The notes under the pieces are model-generated. The model was not told the origin of the DNA. It saw nothing but the letters and a program-made list of their open reading frames with translations, and did not search any database. From positions 1 to 64,000 of the forward strand of contig JAKIVD010000004.1 in assembly GCA_021647205.1 (NCBI GenBank): a stretch of 64,000 nt of DNA, read 5' to 3'. This document shows positions 19,143 through 27,971 of the stretch, one piece after another. Positions within the stretch are counted from its first letter, which is position 1. The number at the start of each line of letters is the position of its first letter. The position numbers and the translations under genes were made by a program. The DNA is from Bacteroidales bacterium (GTDB taxonomy: Bacteria > Bacteroidota > Bacteroidia > Bacteroidales > F082).

Positions 19143-20861
19143 ATGTTAAAAAAAATATTACAACTCGTAGTGGTATTGCTGATTGCTGCACCTGGTGTAA
19201 TGGCTCAAACGGTTCAGATTGACAGTGTCGTAGAACCACCCGGTGCTATCCGGGTACAAGTCGACATGCTGAACTATACTGATGTGGCAGCTATTACACT
19301 TTACATTGGGTTCGACTCGGACCTGATGGACTTTACCAGCATCGACTCTACCCAACTCACAGGAAGTTGGCTCGCCAACTACAACTCTTCTATCGATAAA
19401 GTTGTTGTTACTTATACGGCCACACCCACTGGATCTGGTTATGCCATCAATGGGAAGGCTTTTGATTTACTGTTTGATTATAAAGGTGGTTTCTCTACGG
19501 ATCTTACGCTAGATACGAATATGAGCGAAATTGCTAATAGTAGTTTAGCAGGAATACCAACTACTTATATTGATGGTTTTGTTGAACAAACCGCGTCTTT
19601 AGGAACACTTAGTCTGGATGACCTGATTGATACCGTAGGAAACACTGTTACTATGCCACTATCTATGGAAGGGGCCGGATTTGACAGTGTAGCCGGTTTG
19701 ACTTTTAAAATTGGTTTTGACCCATTTCAGTTGTCTTATTCCGGTATTGTGGAAGACGCCTTAACAGGTGTTACCGCAAGCGCCAGTGGAGGTATGCTTA
19801 CCATCACCTGGTCAGGAAGCGGATCAACTATGGACTTTACCAGTTTAACCCATCTTTTGGATATACAGTTTGTTTACAATGGGGGAGAGGCCGATGTGAT
19901 GTTTAGGCCCGGCTGTGAGATTATTGATAACAATCTTGTGCCAGTTGCCTTTGATTATATAAATGGCACAGTTACTGCCATCGCAGGAACAGCTACTTTG
20001 GACATTAGCGATGTCGGTATTGCACCAGGCAGCGCTGTAAACATTCCTGTTGTGGCTTCCGATTTTGGAGCAGAGATAGTTGGTTCCATCACCATGAACA
20101 TTGATTACGACGCATCATTATTAGTTTATACCGGATATACAGCACAACAACTTTCAGGTTGGGTTGTGAACAACAACAATCCGGGGGAACTTTCTTTTCA
20201 ATGGAGCGGTAGCAGTACATTGGCAGATGGCGATTTGGTAACACTTAACTTTAATTATGATAGTGCAGGCGGCCAGGCGGATATTACGTTTCAGCCGGGA
20301 ACTATTTTAAAAGACGTTGGTTTTACTACCATCCCTGTTAATTACCTTCATGGTTCTGTATCCAGTTATACTGTTAGCGGAATGCTAAGCTATATGGGAG
20401 ATGCTTCTCGTCCGATTGCCACCGCAGGTAGCAGTACAAGTACTGTTTATTTGAAAAATGTTGCAGATTCATCGATTGCTTACACAACCGCTGCAGATGC
20501 AAATGGCGATTACACCTTTAATAATATCGCAGCAGGTTCATATTTCCTGGACGCAACTACCACAATTGATGCAACTTGGGCTTATGATGTAACTGATGCT
20601 TTTATTATTAATGGTATTGGTGGAACTTTGACCGGACTTCAGGCACTGGCCGCAGATGTAAATGAAGATGGAAGTGCTGATGCCAGCGATGCTTTTATTG
20701 TGTATGGTAGTGTTGTTGCAGGTAATGTGAAGGTAAGCTCGTGGACTGCTCCTGACTGGTTTTTTGAGAACCCGTCTGTGACAGTCAATACCGATGTTAC
20801 GCAAAACTTTAGTGCGATATGTTCGGGGGATGCAAATGGCGACTTTGTTCCCATTTATTAA
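19143..20861 (+). CDS. three-cohesin scaffold-like protein with C-terminal dockerin-like region, no T9SS CTD
   Basis: 572 residues from the ATG at 19143, preferred over 19107 because it opens directly into the signal peptide MLKKILQLVVVLLIAAPGVMAQ. Three successive cohesin-like domains (about 22-150, 150-285 and 285-410) each show a VAxITLYIGFD-type strand and a DL-DY/NY-GG segment. A CarboxypepD-reg/SpaA-like domain follows (about 412-475), then a dockerin-like region with YDVTDAFIING, LAADVNEDGSADASDAFIVYG and the final GDANGDFVPIY. Unlike its neighbours it ends there and has no sorting domain. It could be held on the surface through cohesin-dockerin contacts with CTD-bearing neighbours (inference). 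Confidence 0.82.
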   Translation: MLKKILQLVVVLLIAAPGVMAQTVQIDSVVEPPGAIRVQVDMLNYTDVAAITLYIGFDSDLMDFTSIDSTQLTGSWLANYNSSIDKVVVTYTATPTGSGYAINGKAFDLLFDYKGGFSTDLTLDTNMSEIANSSLAGIPTTYIDGFVEQTASLGTLSLDDLIDTVGNTVTMPLSMEGAGFDSVAGLTFKIGFDPFQLSYSGIVEDALTGVTASASGGMLTITWSGSGSTMDFTSLTHLLDIQFVYNGGEADVMFRPGCEIIDNNLVPVAFDYINGTVTAIAGTATLDISDVGIAPGSAVNIPVVASDFGAEIVGSITMNIDYDASLLVYTGYTAQQLSGWVVNNNNPGELSFQWSGSSTLADGDLVTLNFNYDSAGGQADITFQPGTILKDVGFTTIPVNYLHGSVSSYTVSGMLSYMGDASRPIATAGSSTSTVYLKNVADSSIAYTTAADANGDYTFNNIAAGSYFLDATTTIDATWAYDVTDAFIINGIGGTLTGLQALAADVNEDGSADASDAFIVYGSVVAGNVKVSSWTAPDWFFENPSVTVNTDVTQNFSAICSGDANGDFVPIY

Positions 20862-20893
20862 AATGTAATTATAAACAAATAAAAACAGATAAT

Positions 20894-22849
20894 ATGAAAA
20901 AAATAATTATGTTTTTTAGCGTGTTTTTAATCTTATCTGGGTTAAATGCACAAACGCTTTCCACCGATACTTTTAGTGAAGGTAATGGAAACCTGCCGGA
21001 TGTTGGAACTAATTTTGACGTTCCGATTGACGTAACAGGAATAGGAACGATTAATACGTTAACAGTTTATCTGGAATATGATAATACGGTAATGAGTTAT
21101 ACTGGGTTTGCGAATAACGTTGCCAATACCACGGTATCAAATATTACACCTACTGTTTTAAAAGTACTTGTTGCTGATTTCCCTAACCCCATCACAATTG
21201 CGGATGGAAAGCTGATTGACCTCCAGTTTGATTATCTTGGAGGCTATTCGGACCTGACATTCCATACATGGGAATACGGAGCCTATAAATCTTCTATACT
21301 TGAAGCTGATTACACCACAACGTATTTTTATGATGTTGATGTAACCAACGGAGCAGTTGAAGGTTATTGGAACGATACCATTAGCGGGGGTGACTGGAAC
21401 ACAGCGACCAACTGGTCTTTAGGTGTTGTACCTACTGTATGGCATAATGCTACAGTGGCTGCTGGAACTGAAACAACAATAACTGCAGCAGCAGTTGCAC
21501 ATAATGTTGAAATTGAAACCGGCGGACAGCTTACTTTAAGTAGTACACTTGACGTAGATGGCAATTTCTTCATAGAATCAAGTGCAACGGGTAGTGGTTC
21601 TTTTATCAACAACGGAACCCTTACCGTAACAGGAACATCTTCGGCACAATGTTATGTTACCAATGGCCAATGGCATGGTATAGCTTCTCCGGTTAGCGGT
21701 GAAGATTTTTCGGCCATGTACCTTGGTGGTAATCCCGAAGTCTGGGTGAAAGAATATGATGAGACAACCAATTCCTATTCTGAAATGTATGATACCACCA
21801 CGGCTATGGGCGACATGCAAGGCTGGTTTACCTGGGTGCAAACATCATCTGTACCTCAAACCTTCACCTTCACCGGCGCATACCGTACAGGTACAATTGG
21901 TTCTGCCGGTAATATGGCGCATGCCAATTCGGGGCACAACTACGTTGGAAATCCCTTCACCTCAGCAATTGACTGGGATGCCGCTGCAGGCTGGACAAAA
22001 ACCAATATGAAGAACGCCATATATGTTTACAATAATGGCAACTGGGCTTCTTATGTTGGAGGAGTTGGCGCGGCCGGAGGTTCTCGTTACATTGCCATGA
22101 GCCAGGGATTTTTTGTGCAAGTTTCAGGTGCCGGTACCGGTACGCTGCAAATGGATGTGGATGTTTGTGTTCATAATTCCGTTGCCTATCTTAAAAGTCA
22201 GGACACGGAGTTGCAGGTTGTACGTCTTCAGATTGAAGATGCAGGTATGGTTGACGAAGCCGTTATTGTTTTTAGAGATGGGGCCACAGAAGGCTTGGAT
22301 GATGAATTTGATGCTGGAAAGTTCTTCAGCTTTAACGCCGATTATCCTCAGATTTATTCCACAGCAAACAATTACATGTCAATAAACGCATTGCCGTTTA
22401 CGGCACAGGAAAGCGTTGCTTTGGATGTCAGGGGTAAAGACGGCAACAGTTTGACCATCTCAGCTACGGAAACTGCTGGTTTCGAGAACCTTTCTTTGAA
22501 AGATGAATTTACCGGTGATTTTGTCAACCTGAACGAAAAGTCATACACTTTTCTGTATGATGCAGAAGTTACAGACAGGTTTACTTTGTTCTTTAGTCCG
22601 ACCGGGATTGGTGATAACCCGCTTTCAGAAAATGCTGTTAAGATATTTGCTTATGACAACAACATTCAGGTTGTCCTGAGTGAACTGGACCATGCAAATA
22701 TATCTGTTTATAACCTTTTGGGACAAGAGGTAGCCACGGTTTCGACAAATACGAACATTACACGTATTTCTGTTGACAAATCCGGTTACTACCTTGTTAA
22801 AGTAAGTGATGGTAAGCATTATTCTACACAAAAGGTTTTCATAAAATAA
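20894..22849 (+). CDS. cohesin-like adhesin with T9SS CTD, paralogue of the first gene in the window
   Basis: 651 residues from the ATG at 20894 (signal peptide MKKIIMFFSVFLILSGLNAQ); the upstream in-frame ATG at 20819 lies inside the previous gene. A cohesin-like domain occupies about residues 20-155 (FDVPIDVTGIGTINTLTVYLEYDN). A W-N-TATNWS beta module follows (about 160-255). The long C-terminal part, from YVTNGQWHGIASPVSG through HNYVGNPFTSAIDWD to FFSPTGIGDNP, matches the protein at 3-2798. It ends in a T9SS sorting domain (ISVYNLLGQEVATV to QKVFIK). It is followed 17 bases later by a small GG-rich protein gene, as is its paralogue. Confidence 0.85.
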   Translation: MKKIIMFFSVFLILSGLNAQTLSTDTFSEGNGNLPDVGTNFDVPIDVTGIGTINTLTVYLEYDNTVMSYTGFANNVANTTVSNITPTVLKVLVADFPNPITIADGKLIDLQFDYLGGYSDLTFHTWEYGAYKSSILEADYTTTYFYDVDVTNGAVEGYWNDTISGGDWNTATNWSLGVVPTVWHNATVAAGTETTITAAAVAHNVEIETGGQLTLSSTLDVDGNFFIESSATGSGSFINNGTLTVTGTSSAQCYVTNGQWHGIASPVSGEDFSAMYLGGNPEVWVKEYDETTNSYSEMYDTTTAMGDMQGWFTWVQTSSVPQTFTFTGAYRTGTIGSAGNMAHANSGHNYVGNPFTSAIDWDAAAGWTKTNMKNAIYVYNNGNWASYVGGVGAAGGSRYIAMSQGFFVQVSGAGTGTLQMDVDVCVHNSVAYLKSQDTELQVVRLQIEDAGMVDEAVIVFRDGATEGLDDEFDAGKFFSFNADYPQIYSTANNYMSINALPFTAQESVALDVRGKDGNSLTISATETAGFENLSLKDEFTGDFVNLNEKSYTFLYDAEVTDRFTLFFSPTGIGDNPLSENAVKIFAYDNNIQVVLSELDHANISVYNLLGQEVATVSTNTNITRISVDKSGYYLVKVSDGKHYSTQKVFIK

Positions 22850-22866
22850 TTGACAAACAAAAAAAA

Positions 22867-23121
22867 ATGATAGAGATGAAGAAAAACATTTTAGCAATAG
22901 TCTTGACGAGCTTCTTTTTTGTGTTGTCACTTATGTTAACAGCGCAAACTGATTCGCCACCAGATCCGGGCGGAGACCCGGAACCAGGCGGTGATACCCC
23001 TTTGGGCGGTAGCGCCCCGATTGGGGGGGGAGCTTTTATTTTGATTGGGCTTGGTGCCGCTTATGGTGGCAAAAAAGTCTATAAACTCTTTAAAGATAAT
23101 CAGGAAGAATTGAAAGATTAA
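22867..23121 (+). CDS. small secreted/membrane protein, paralogue of 2817-3065
   Basis: 84 residues (81 if the ATG at 22876 is used, which leaves MKKNILAIVLTSFFFVLSLMLTAQ as a signal peptide). The linker PPDPGGDPEPGGDTPLGG leads to APIGGG, a hydrophobic segment ILIGLGAAYG and basic GGKKVYKLF, the same plan as the 2817-3065 protein. AAYGGKK is identical in both. A run of eight G at 23023-23030 encodes the GGG and could slip, truncating or altering the C-terminal anchor. It is the last gene before a strong terminator. Function unknown. Confidence 0.8.
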   Translation: MIEMKKNILAIVLTSFFFVLSLMLTAQTDSPPDPGGDPEPGGDTPLGGSAPIGGGAFILIGLGAAYGGKKVYKLFKDNQEELKD

Positions 23122-23148
23122 TTTTCTGATATACTTATATACACAGAG

Positions 23149-23177
23149 CCCGGGCTAACTCTTAGCCCGGGTTTTTT
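23149..23177 (+). terminator. strong Rho-independent terminator of the cohesin operon
   Basis: A perfect 10-bp stem (CCCGGGCTAA, 23149-23158, pairing with 23162-23171) surrounds a CTC loop and is followed by six T. Confidence 0.9.
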
Positions 23178-23229
23178 AAATTTCAGTTTTTTGTCCAGGG
23201 CCGGACAGCAAGAAAACAGATTTATACCG

Positions 23230-23237
23230 TAACTTTG
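23230..23237 (+). promoter_or_regulatory. -7 element before the last cohesin gene
   Basis: TAACTTTG matches TAnnTTTG exactly and lies 33 bases before the ATG at 23271, just after the operon terminator, so this gene probably has its own promoter. No good -33 was found. Confidence 0.45.
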
Positions 23238-23270
23238 GTCCCCAATAAAACAACTACAAAATATACAACA

Positions 23271-25373
23271 ATGATTCATTCAAGGCGTACCCGCTTCTTT
23301 ATGGTTGCTCTCTTTTTTTTTGTTTCGGGCATAAAAATGTTTGCTGCACAGCCTGAAAACAAAATTAGATTTGATATTGACCCGACAATAATAATTCATG
23401 ACACAGTAGTTGCGCCGGGTGTTTTGCTACTTCAAATTGATGCACTAAACTATCTTGGTGATAATGGACAGGTTGCTGCAATCACACTACGCATAGAAGT
23501 AGATACATTTCTGATTGATTTCATCGGAATTCAAAATACCACACTGCCCGGAAGCTGGCTTGCCAATTACAATTATTTCCTGAATGAAATTTCAATTACT
23601 TATACAGCTTCTTTTGGAACTGGTTTTGATATTGATGGTAAACTGCTTGATTTGAAACTCGAGTATTTCGGCGGGTTCCCTGCCGGTTTGCATTTTAAAA
23701 CTAACAGTGAAGTTTCAAATATCAACCTGCAGATTATCCCGACTATATTTATCGATGGTACAATTAATCAGACAACACCACCTGAGGGAATTGTTAAACA
23801 GGATACAGTAGTTGGTCAGTTCGGACAATCATTCAATATGCCATTAATGGCTGAGGGCGATGGTTATGATAGCGTGAACAGGATGCACCTTCGAGTTGGC
23901 TATGATACGCTTCAGCTTGAATACAATAGTTATACTGAATCTGCATTGACAGGACTTACTGTCATGCATACCGATTCAATATTAACCATAGACTGGGAAG
24001 ATGCGCCCATAGATCTTACCTCACTGGATACCTTACTGTTTTTAAATTTCGACTTTATTGGTAACAACAATACGACGGTTTCTTTTTTGCCTGGCTCTAA
24101 AGTTTATAACAACGGGGTGGTAGTAGCCTCGGGTTTTGAGCATGGCTTTGTCAGGGCAAATCTACTTGTCGAATTATTGAACAAGCCCGACACGGCAGGA
24201 ACTACTTATGGTGACGGCTATTATTTTATTGGAGACAGCGTTACAGTTACAGCCGTACCGGATACCGGTTTTCATTTTCTAAACTGGACGAAAGACAGCC
24301 TTGTTGTATCAGGCGATTCGGTTTACTTATTCATTAAGCAACCGGCAAATGATACATTAACGGCGAATTACCTGCCCAATTCATATAATGTTACACTAAT
24401 TGCTGATCCCACAGTGGGGGGGGAGGTTTCCGGTGCCGGCTTTTATGATTACGGAGAACCTGTTACCGTTACTGCTGCACCAGCCGAAGGTTATAGTTTT
24501 ATGTATTGGCTCGATAACGGTGAGATTGTCTCTTTCGATTTGGTTTACACTTTTGTTATGCCGCATCAGGAGAAGGAGTTGACAGCAATCTTCGAAATAG
24601 AATCATTTATTATTACGGCCACACCGAACAATCCGGATTATGGGACTGCCGAAGGCGGTGGTGATTATGATTATGGCGACACGGCAACACTGACTGCAAC
24701 TCCTTTCGAAGGCTATAAATTCGTTGTCTGGAGCGAAGAAGGGGAGGCTGTTTCCTATGATTCGGTTTACACATTTGTTGTTAATGCCAGCCGCAACCTG
24801 ATAGCCAATTTTCAATATGATTCAGACTGTCCGGGCCCTGTTGGCCTATATGCCGATAGTTTGGCTGAAACTGCTGCCACGCTTTATTGGCTGGCATCAG
24901 GGAGTGAAAGCGAATGGGATTTGATGTGGGGCGAAACGGGTTTCGATACAACCAACAGCGGGACGCTGGTCGAAGGTTTGGCGCAAACACAATATCGTTT
25001 GGAGAACCTTGACCCGGGTACACTTTATGATTTTTATGTGCGGGCAATTTGTACTGATGAACTGCAAAGCGCCTGGTCAGGACCGCACACATTTGCTACC
25101 TGGTTCGTTGGAATAGCAGACATGGATGAGAAAAAACAGGTAACTATTTACCCTAACCCTGCCAGCCGCATGTTGAATGTTGTGTTTGAAAAGAACGACC
25201 CGGCCGGGACGAAATACAGGATAATAAATTTTGTCGGGCTGGTTCAACACGAAGGTGAATTCCCGGCTTCCGGTCATGCCGTAATCCGATTGGATGGCTT
25301 ATCGCCCGGAGTTTATGTTCTTCAGCTTTTAATTCAGCAAAGAATGGTAACGAAACTGTTTGTTGTCAGATAG
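23271..25373 (+). CDS. secreted protein: two cohesin-like domains, InlB-type B-repeats, Fn3, T9SS CTD
   Basis: 700 residues from the ATG at 23271 (signal segment RTRFFMVALFFFVSGIKMFAAQ); the upstream ATG-frame start at 23235 would overlap the -7 box. Two cohesin-like domains (about 30-170 and 175-305) strongly resemble cohesins 1 and 2 of the protein at 19143, sharing GSWLANYN. Three Listeria/InlB-type B-repeats follow (about 310-520: VTVTAVPDTGFHFLNWT, VTVTAAPAEGYSFMYWLDNG, ATLTATPFEGYKFVVWSEEG). An Fn3 domain and a CTD (IYPNPASRMLNVVFEKN) complete it. A G8 run at 24416-24423 lies in the coding sequence. It is probably a surface adhesin or scaffold. Confidence 0.85.
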   Translation: MIHSRRTRFFMVALFFFVSGIKMFAAQPENKIRFDIDPTIIIHDTVVAPGVLLLQIDALNYLGDNGQVAAITLRIEVDTFLIDFIGIQNTTLPGSWLANYNYFLNEISITYTASFGTGFDIDGKLLDLKLEYFGGFPAGLHFKTNSEVSNINLQIIPTIFIDGTINQTTPPEGIVKQDTVVGQFGQSFNMPLMAEGDGYDSVNRMHLRVGYDTLQLEYNSYTESALTGLTVMHTDSILTIDWEDAPIDLTSLDTLLFLNFDFIGNNNTTVSFLPGSKVYNNGVVVASGFEHGFVRANLLVELLNKPDTAGTTYGDGYYFIGDSVTVTAVPDTGFHFLNWTKDSLVVSGDSVYLFIKQPANDTLTANYLPNSYNVTLIADPTVGGEVSGAGFYDYGEPVTVTAAPAEGYSFMYWLDNGEIVSFDLVYTFVMPHQEKELTAIFEIESFIITATPNNPDYGTAEGGGDYDYGDTATLTATPFEGYKFVVWSEEGEAVSYDSVYTFVVNASRNLIANFQYDSDCPGPVGLYADSLAETAATLYWLASGSESEWDLMWGETGFDTTNSGTLVEGLAQTQYRLENLDPGTLYDFYVRAICTDELQSAWSGPHTFATWFVGIADMDEKKQVTIYPNPASRMLNVVFEKNDPAGTKYRIINFVGLVQHEGEFPASGHAVIRLDGLSPGVYVLQLLIQQRMVTKLFVVR

Positions 25374-25418
25374 TAAGAAATATTAACTGACTGAAGTTAC
25401 AATTCGTCCTGTTCACAT

Positions 25419-26750
25419 TTAATCGCTGAAAAACCGCAGTACATCATTTCCATTGGCCAGGATGAGCAGGCTGAAAAGAATAACCATCCCGACAATTTGG
25501 GCGTATTCGAGAAATTTGTCGCTGGGCTTTCGCCTGGCAATAATTTCGTAAAGCAAAAACATCACATGCCCGCCGTCCAGTGCCGGGATGGGCAAAATAT
25601 TGATAATGGCAAGCATGATGGACAGAAAAGCAGTTAACCGCCAGAAACTCTGCCAATGCCATTCCGGCGGAAAAATACTGGCAATTGTTCCAAACCCACC
25701 GATGCTTTCGTAGGCTTTCACTTCAGGGGAGAAAAGCAGTTTTAATTGTTTCAGGTAATTCCCTATGCCTTTCCAGGTGCGGTCGAAACCTGCCGGGATG
25801 GCTTCCGCAACAGAGTACTGCTTTTTGTTCAGGTCGAAAAAAGCTTCCATGTCTCCTTTCGGATAAACGCCAATTAAACCATCCTCGCCCAGTTTCATGC
25901 TAAGATGAACGGTGTCTTTGCCCCGTTTGGCATCAATCACCACACTTTGGTTTTTGTGCTGTTGAATCTCATTTCTGAATTCGGAAAAATACTTTAAAGT
26001 TTCGCCATTGATACCGATAATGGTGTCACCGATTTCCATGCCTGACTTCGCAGCTACCGACTCTTTGGCAAATTTCTCTGCCACAAAGGGGAAGCGTACA
26101 GAAATAAACAGGGGTGATTTGTGTTTGACCAGTTTGCTCAGGCTGCCTTCAGGAAAATTAATATCCAACTGTTTTCCATCACGGATGACCTGAGCCGCTT
26201 TTACTTCATTCAGAATAATATTGACAGGGATTTTCTGAAAATCTTCCACATAAACACCATCAAGCGAAACAATTTTATCTCCATTCCGGAAACCCATTTC
26301 CATGGCCAGGCTATCCACACTGATGCCATATTTATTGGCCTCGGAAGTGGGCAGGTATTCTTCACCGTAATAGCTCAGGATGCCAATGTAAATAACGATG
26401 GCAAGCACCACGTTCATAAAAACGCCCCCCAGCATGATGATGAGCCTTTGCCAAGCCGGCTTGGAGCGGAATTCCCAGGGTTGTGGCGGTTTGGCCATTT
26501 GTTCCTTGTCCATCGACTCGTCGATCATTCCCGATATTTTAACATAACCACCCAGGGGAAGCCAGCCCAATCCATATTCAGTTCCTTTAAAATTAAACTT
26601 AAAGATGGAGAACCAGGGGTTAAAAAAGAGGTAGAATTTTTCCACACGCGTTCCGAAAATCTTTGCTGCCGCGAAATGGCCGAATTCATGAACAATAACC
26701 AATATCGAAAGGCTCAATATCAGTTGCAATATTTTAATTAAAACTTCCAT
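25419..26750 (-). CDS. rseP: RseP-type site-2 metalloprotease
   Basis: 443 residues. The zinc site HEFGH (His21, Glu22, His25) lies in the first transmembrane helix and the second motif ALDGGHVMF near residue 390. A PDZ region lies between them (about 200-285: AKSGMEIGDTIIGINGETL). Members cleave transmembrane anti-sigma factors and signal-peptide remnants within the inner membrane. It starts 10 bases after the dxr stop, so dxr and rseP form an operon, as in many bacteria. A possible client in the same window is the anti-sigma-like protein at 50049 (speculative). Confidence 0.95.
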   Translation of the reverse strand: MEVLIKILQLILSLSILVIVHEFGHFAAAKIFGTRVEKFYLFFNPWFSIFKFNFKGTEYGLGWLPLGGYVKISGMIDESMDKEQMAKPPQPWEFRSKPAWQRLIIMLGGVFMNVVLAIVIYIGILSYYGEEYLPTSEANKYGISVDSLAMEMGFRNGDKIVSLDGVYVEDFQKIPVNIILNEVKAAQVIRDGKQLDINFPEGSLSKLVKHKSPLFISVRFPFVAEKFAKESVAAKSGMEIGDTIIGINGETLKYFSEFRNEIQQHKNQSVVIDAKRGKDTVHLSMKLGEDGLIGVYPKGDMEAFFDLNKKQYSVAEAIPAGFDRTWKGIGNYLKQLKLLFSPEVKAYESIGGFGTIASIFPPEWHWQSFWRLTAFLSIMLAIINILPIPALDGGHVMFLLYEIIARRKPSDKFLEYAQIVGMVILFSLLILANGNDVLRFFSD

Positions 26751-26760
26751 GTCTGTTTAC

Positions 26761-27918
26761 TCAGGTATTTTTTAATGATTGTTTCGCTTTTTCGCGTGTG
26801 AGCCTGTTAGTTTCCAGGTAGTCTTCCAGCGAGGGGTTTTGGATAAAAGTTGAAGTTTCCATACATTTTTCAATGATTTCCGGTATTTGGTTAAACCCGA
26901 TTCGTTCAGTTAAAAAAGCCTGAACAGCTATTTCGTTAGCAGCGTTCAGGATACATGGTACATTTCCGCCTTTTTCCAGGGCCTCAAAAGCGAGTGCAAG
27001 ATTACGAAAATTTTTAATATCGGGTGCTTCAAAATCAAGATGTTTCAATTGAAGCAGGTCGAGCGGGGGCAGCTTGTTGGGCAGGCGGTCCGGATAGCTG
27101 AGCGCGAACTGAATGGGGATAAACATATCGGGTGGCCCCAATTGCGCTTTTACAACGCCATCAGCAAAATAAACCAGGGAATGAACAATGGCCTGTGGGT
27201 GGACAATCACCTCAATATTAGCAGGGTGGACATTGAACAGCCAATGTGCTTCGATAGCTTCAAAACCTTTGTTCATTAGTGTGGCAGAATCAACAGTTAC
27301 CTTGTTGCCCATTTTCCATACCGGATGTTTCAGGGCATCGGCCGGCCTGACTTGTTCCAGGCCGGTGGCCGTCATTCCCCTGAAAGGGCCACCGGTGGCA
27401 GTGAGCACAATTTTATCAACCGGATTGTTGCCTTCACCCATCAGGCACTGAAAAATAGCAGAGTGTTCCGAGTCGACGGGAATAATCTGCGCCTGGTTTT
27501 CAATGGCGGTCTGTGCCACCAGTTGCCCGGCAACCACCAGACTCTCTTTGTTGGCAAGTGCCACTCTTTTTTTGTTGCGCAAAGCGGAAAGTAAAGGTTT
27601 CAGTCCGCTAAACCCAGCAACAGCAAGAAGTACCTGGTCGATGCTTTCCATTTCAACAACCTGCTCAATGGCCCTGCTGCCGGCATATACCTTAATATTA
27701 AGCGGGTCAAGGGCTTCAAAAACTTTCTGGTAGTGCTTTTCATTGCCGGCAACCACAACATTGGGTTTGTGTTCGATGGCTTGTTGAATGAGCAGGTCAG
27801 GATTGTTGAAAGCAGTCAGTACTTCTACGCCGAAATGCGCCGGATGTGATTTGATTACTTCCAGGGATCTTGTCCCGACAGAACCTGTGGAACCCAATAT
27901 TGCGATTTGTTTTTTCAT
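26761..27918 (-). CDS. dxr: 1-deoxy-D-xylulose 5-phosphate reductoisomerase
   Basis: 385 residues, normal length. The N-terminal NADPH-binding motif ILGSTGSVGTRSLEV, the metal/substrate segment PVDSEHSAIFQCL, and HPVWKMGNKVTVDSATLMNKG with EAHWLF are all present. It converts DXP to MEP, the committed step of the MEP isoprenoid pathway, in the cytoplasm. It lies between an M23 peptidase gene (53 bases upstream) and rseP (10 bases downstream) on the same strand. Confidence 0.97.
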   Translation of the reverse strand: MKKQIAILGSTGSVGTRSLEVIKSHPAHFGVEVLTAFNNPDLLIQQAIEHKPNVVVAGNEKHYQKVFEALDPLNIKVYAGSRAIEQVVEMESIDQVLLAVAGFSGLKPLLSALRNKKRVALANKESLVVAGQLVAQTAIENQAQIIPVDSEHSAIFQCLMGEGNNPVDKIVLTATGGPFRGMTATGLEQVRPADALKHPVWKMGNKVTVDSATLMNKGFEAIEAHWLFNVHPANIEVIVHPQAIVHSLVYFADGVVKAQLGPPDMFIPIQFALSYPDRLPNKLPPLDLLQLKHLDFEAPDIKNFRNLALAFEALEKGGNVPCILNAANEIAVQAFLTERIGFNQIPEIIEKCMETSTFIQNPSLEDYLETNRLTREKAKQSLKNT

Positions 27919-27971
27919 ATTTTCAGAAACCAGCTTCCTTTCCTTTGGGGAGGGTGGGTGATTGGTGTTTT

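Noticed and set aside
14003-25373. A cellulosome gene cluster
   Set aside because: No glycoside hydrolase, carbohydrate-binding module or esterase is present; cohesin-like domains alone do not make a cellulosome.
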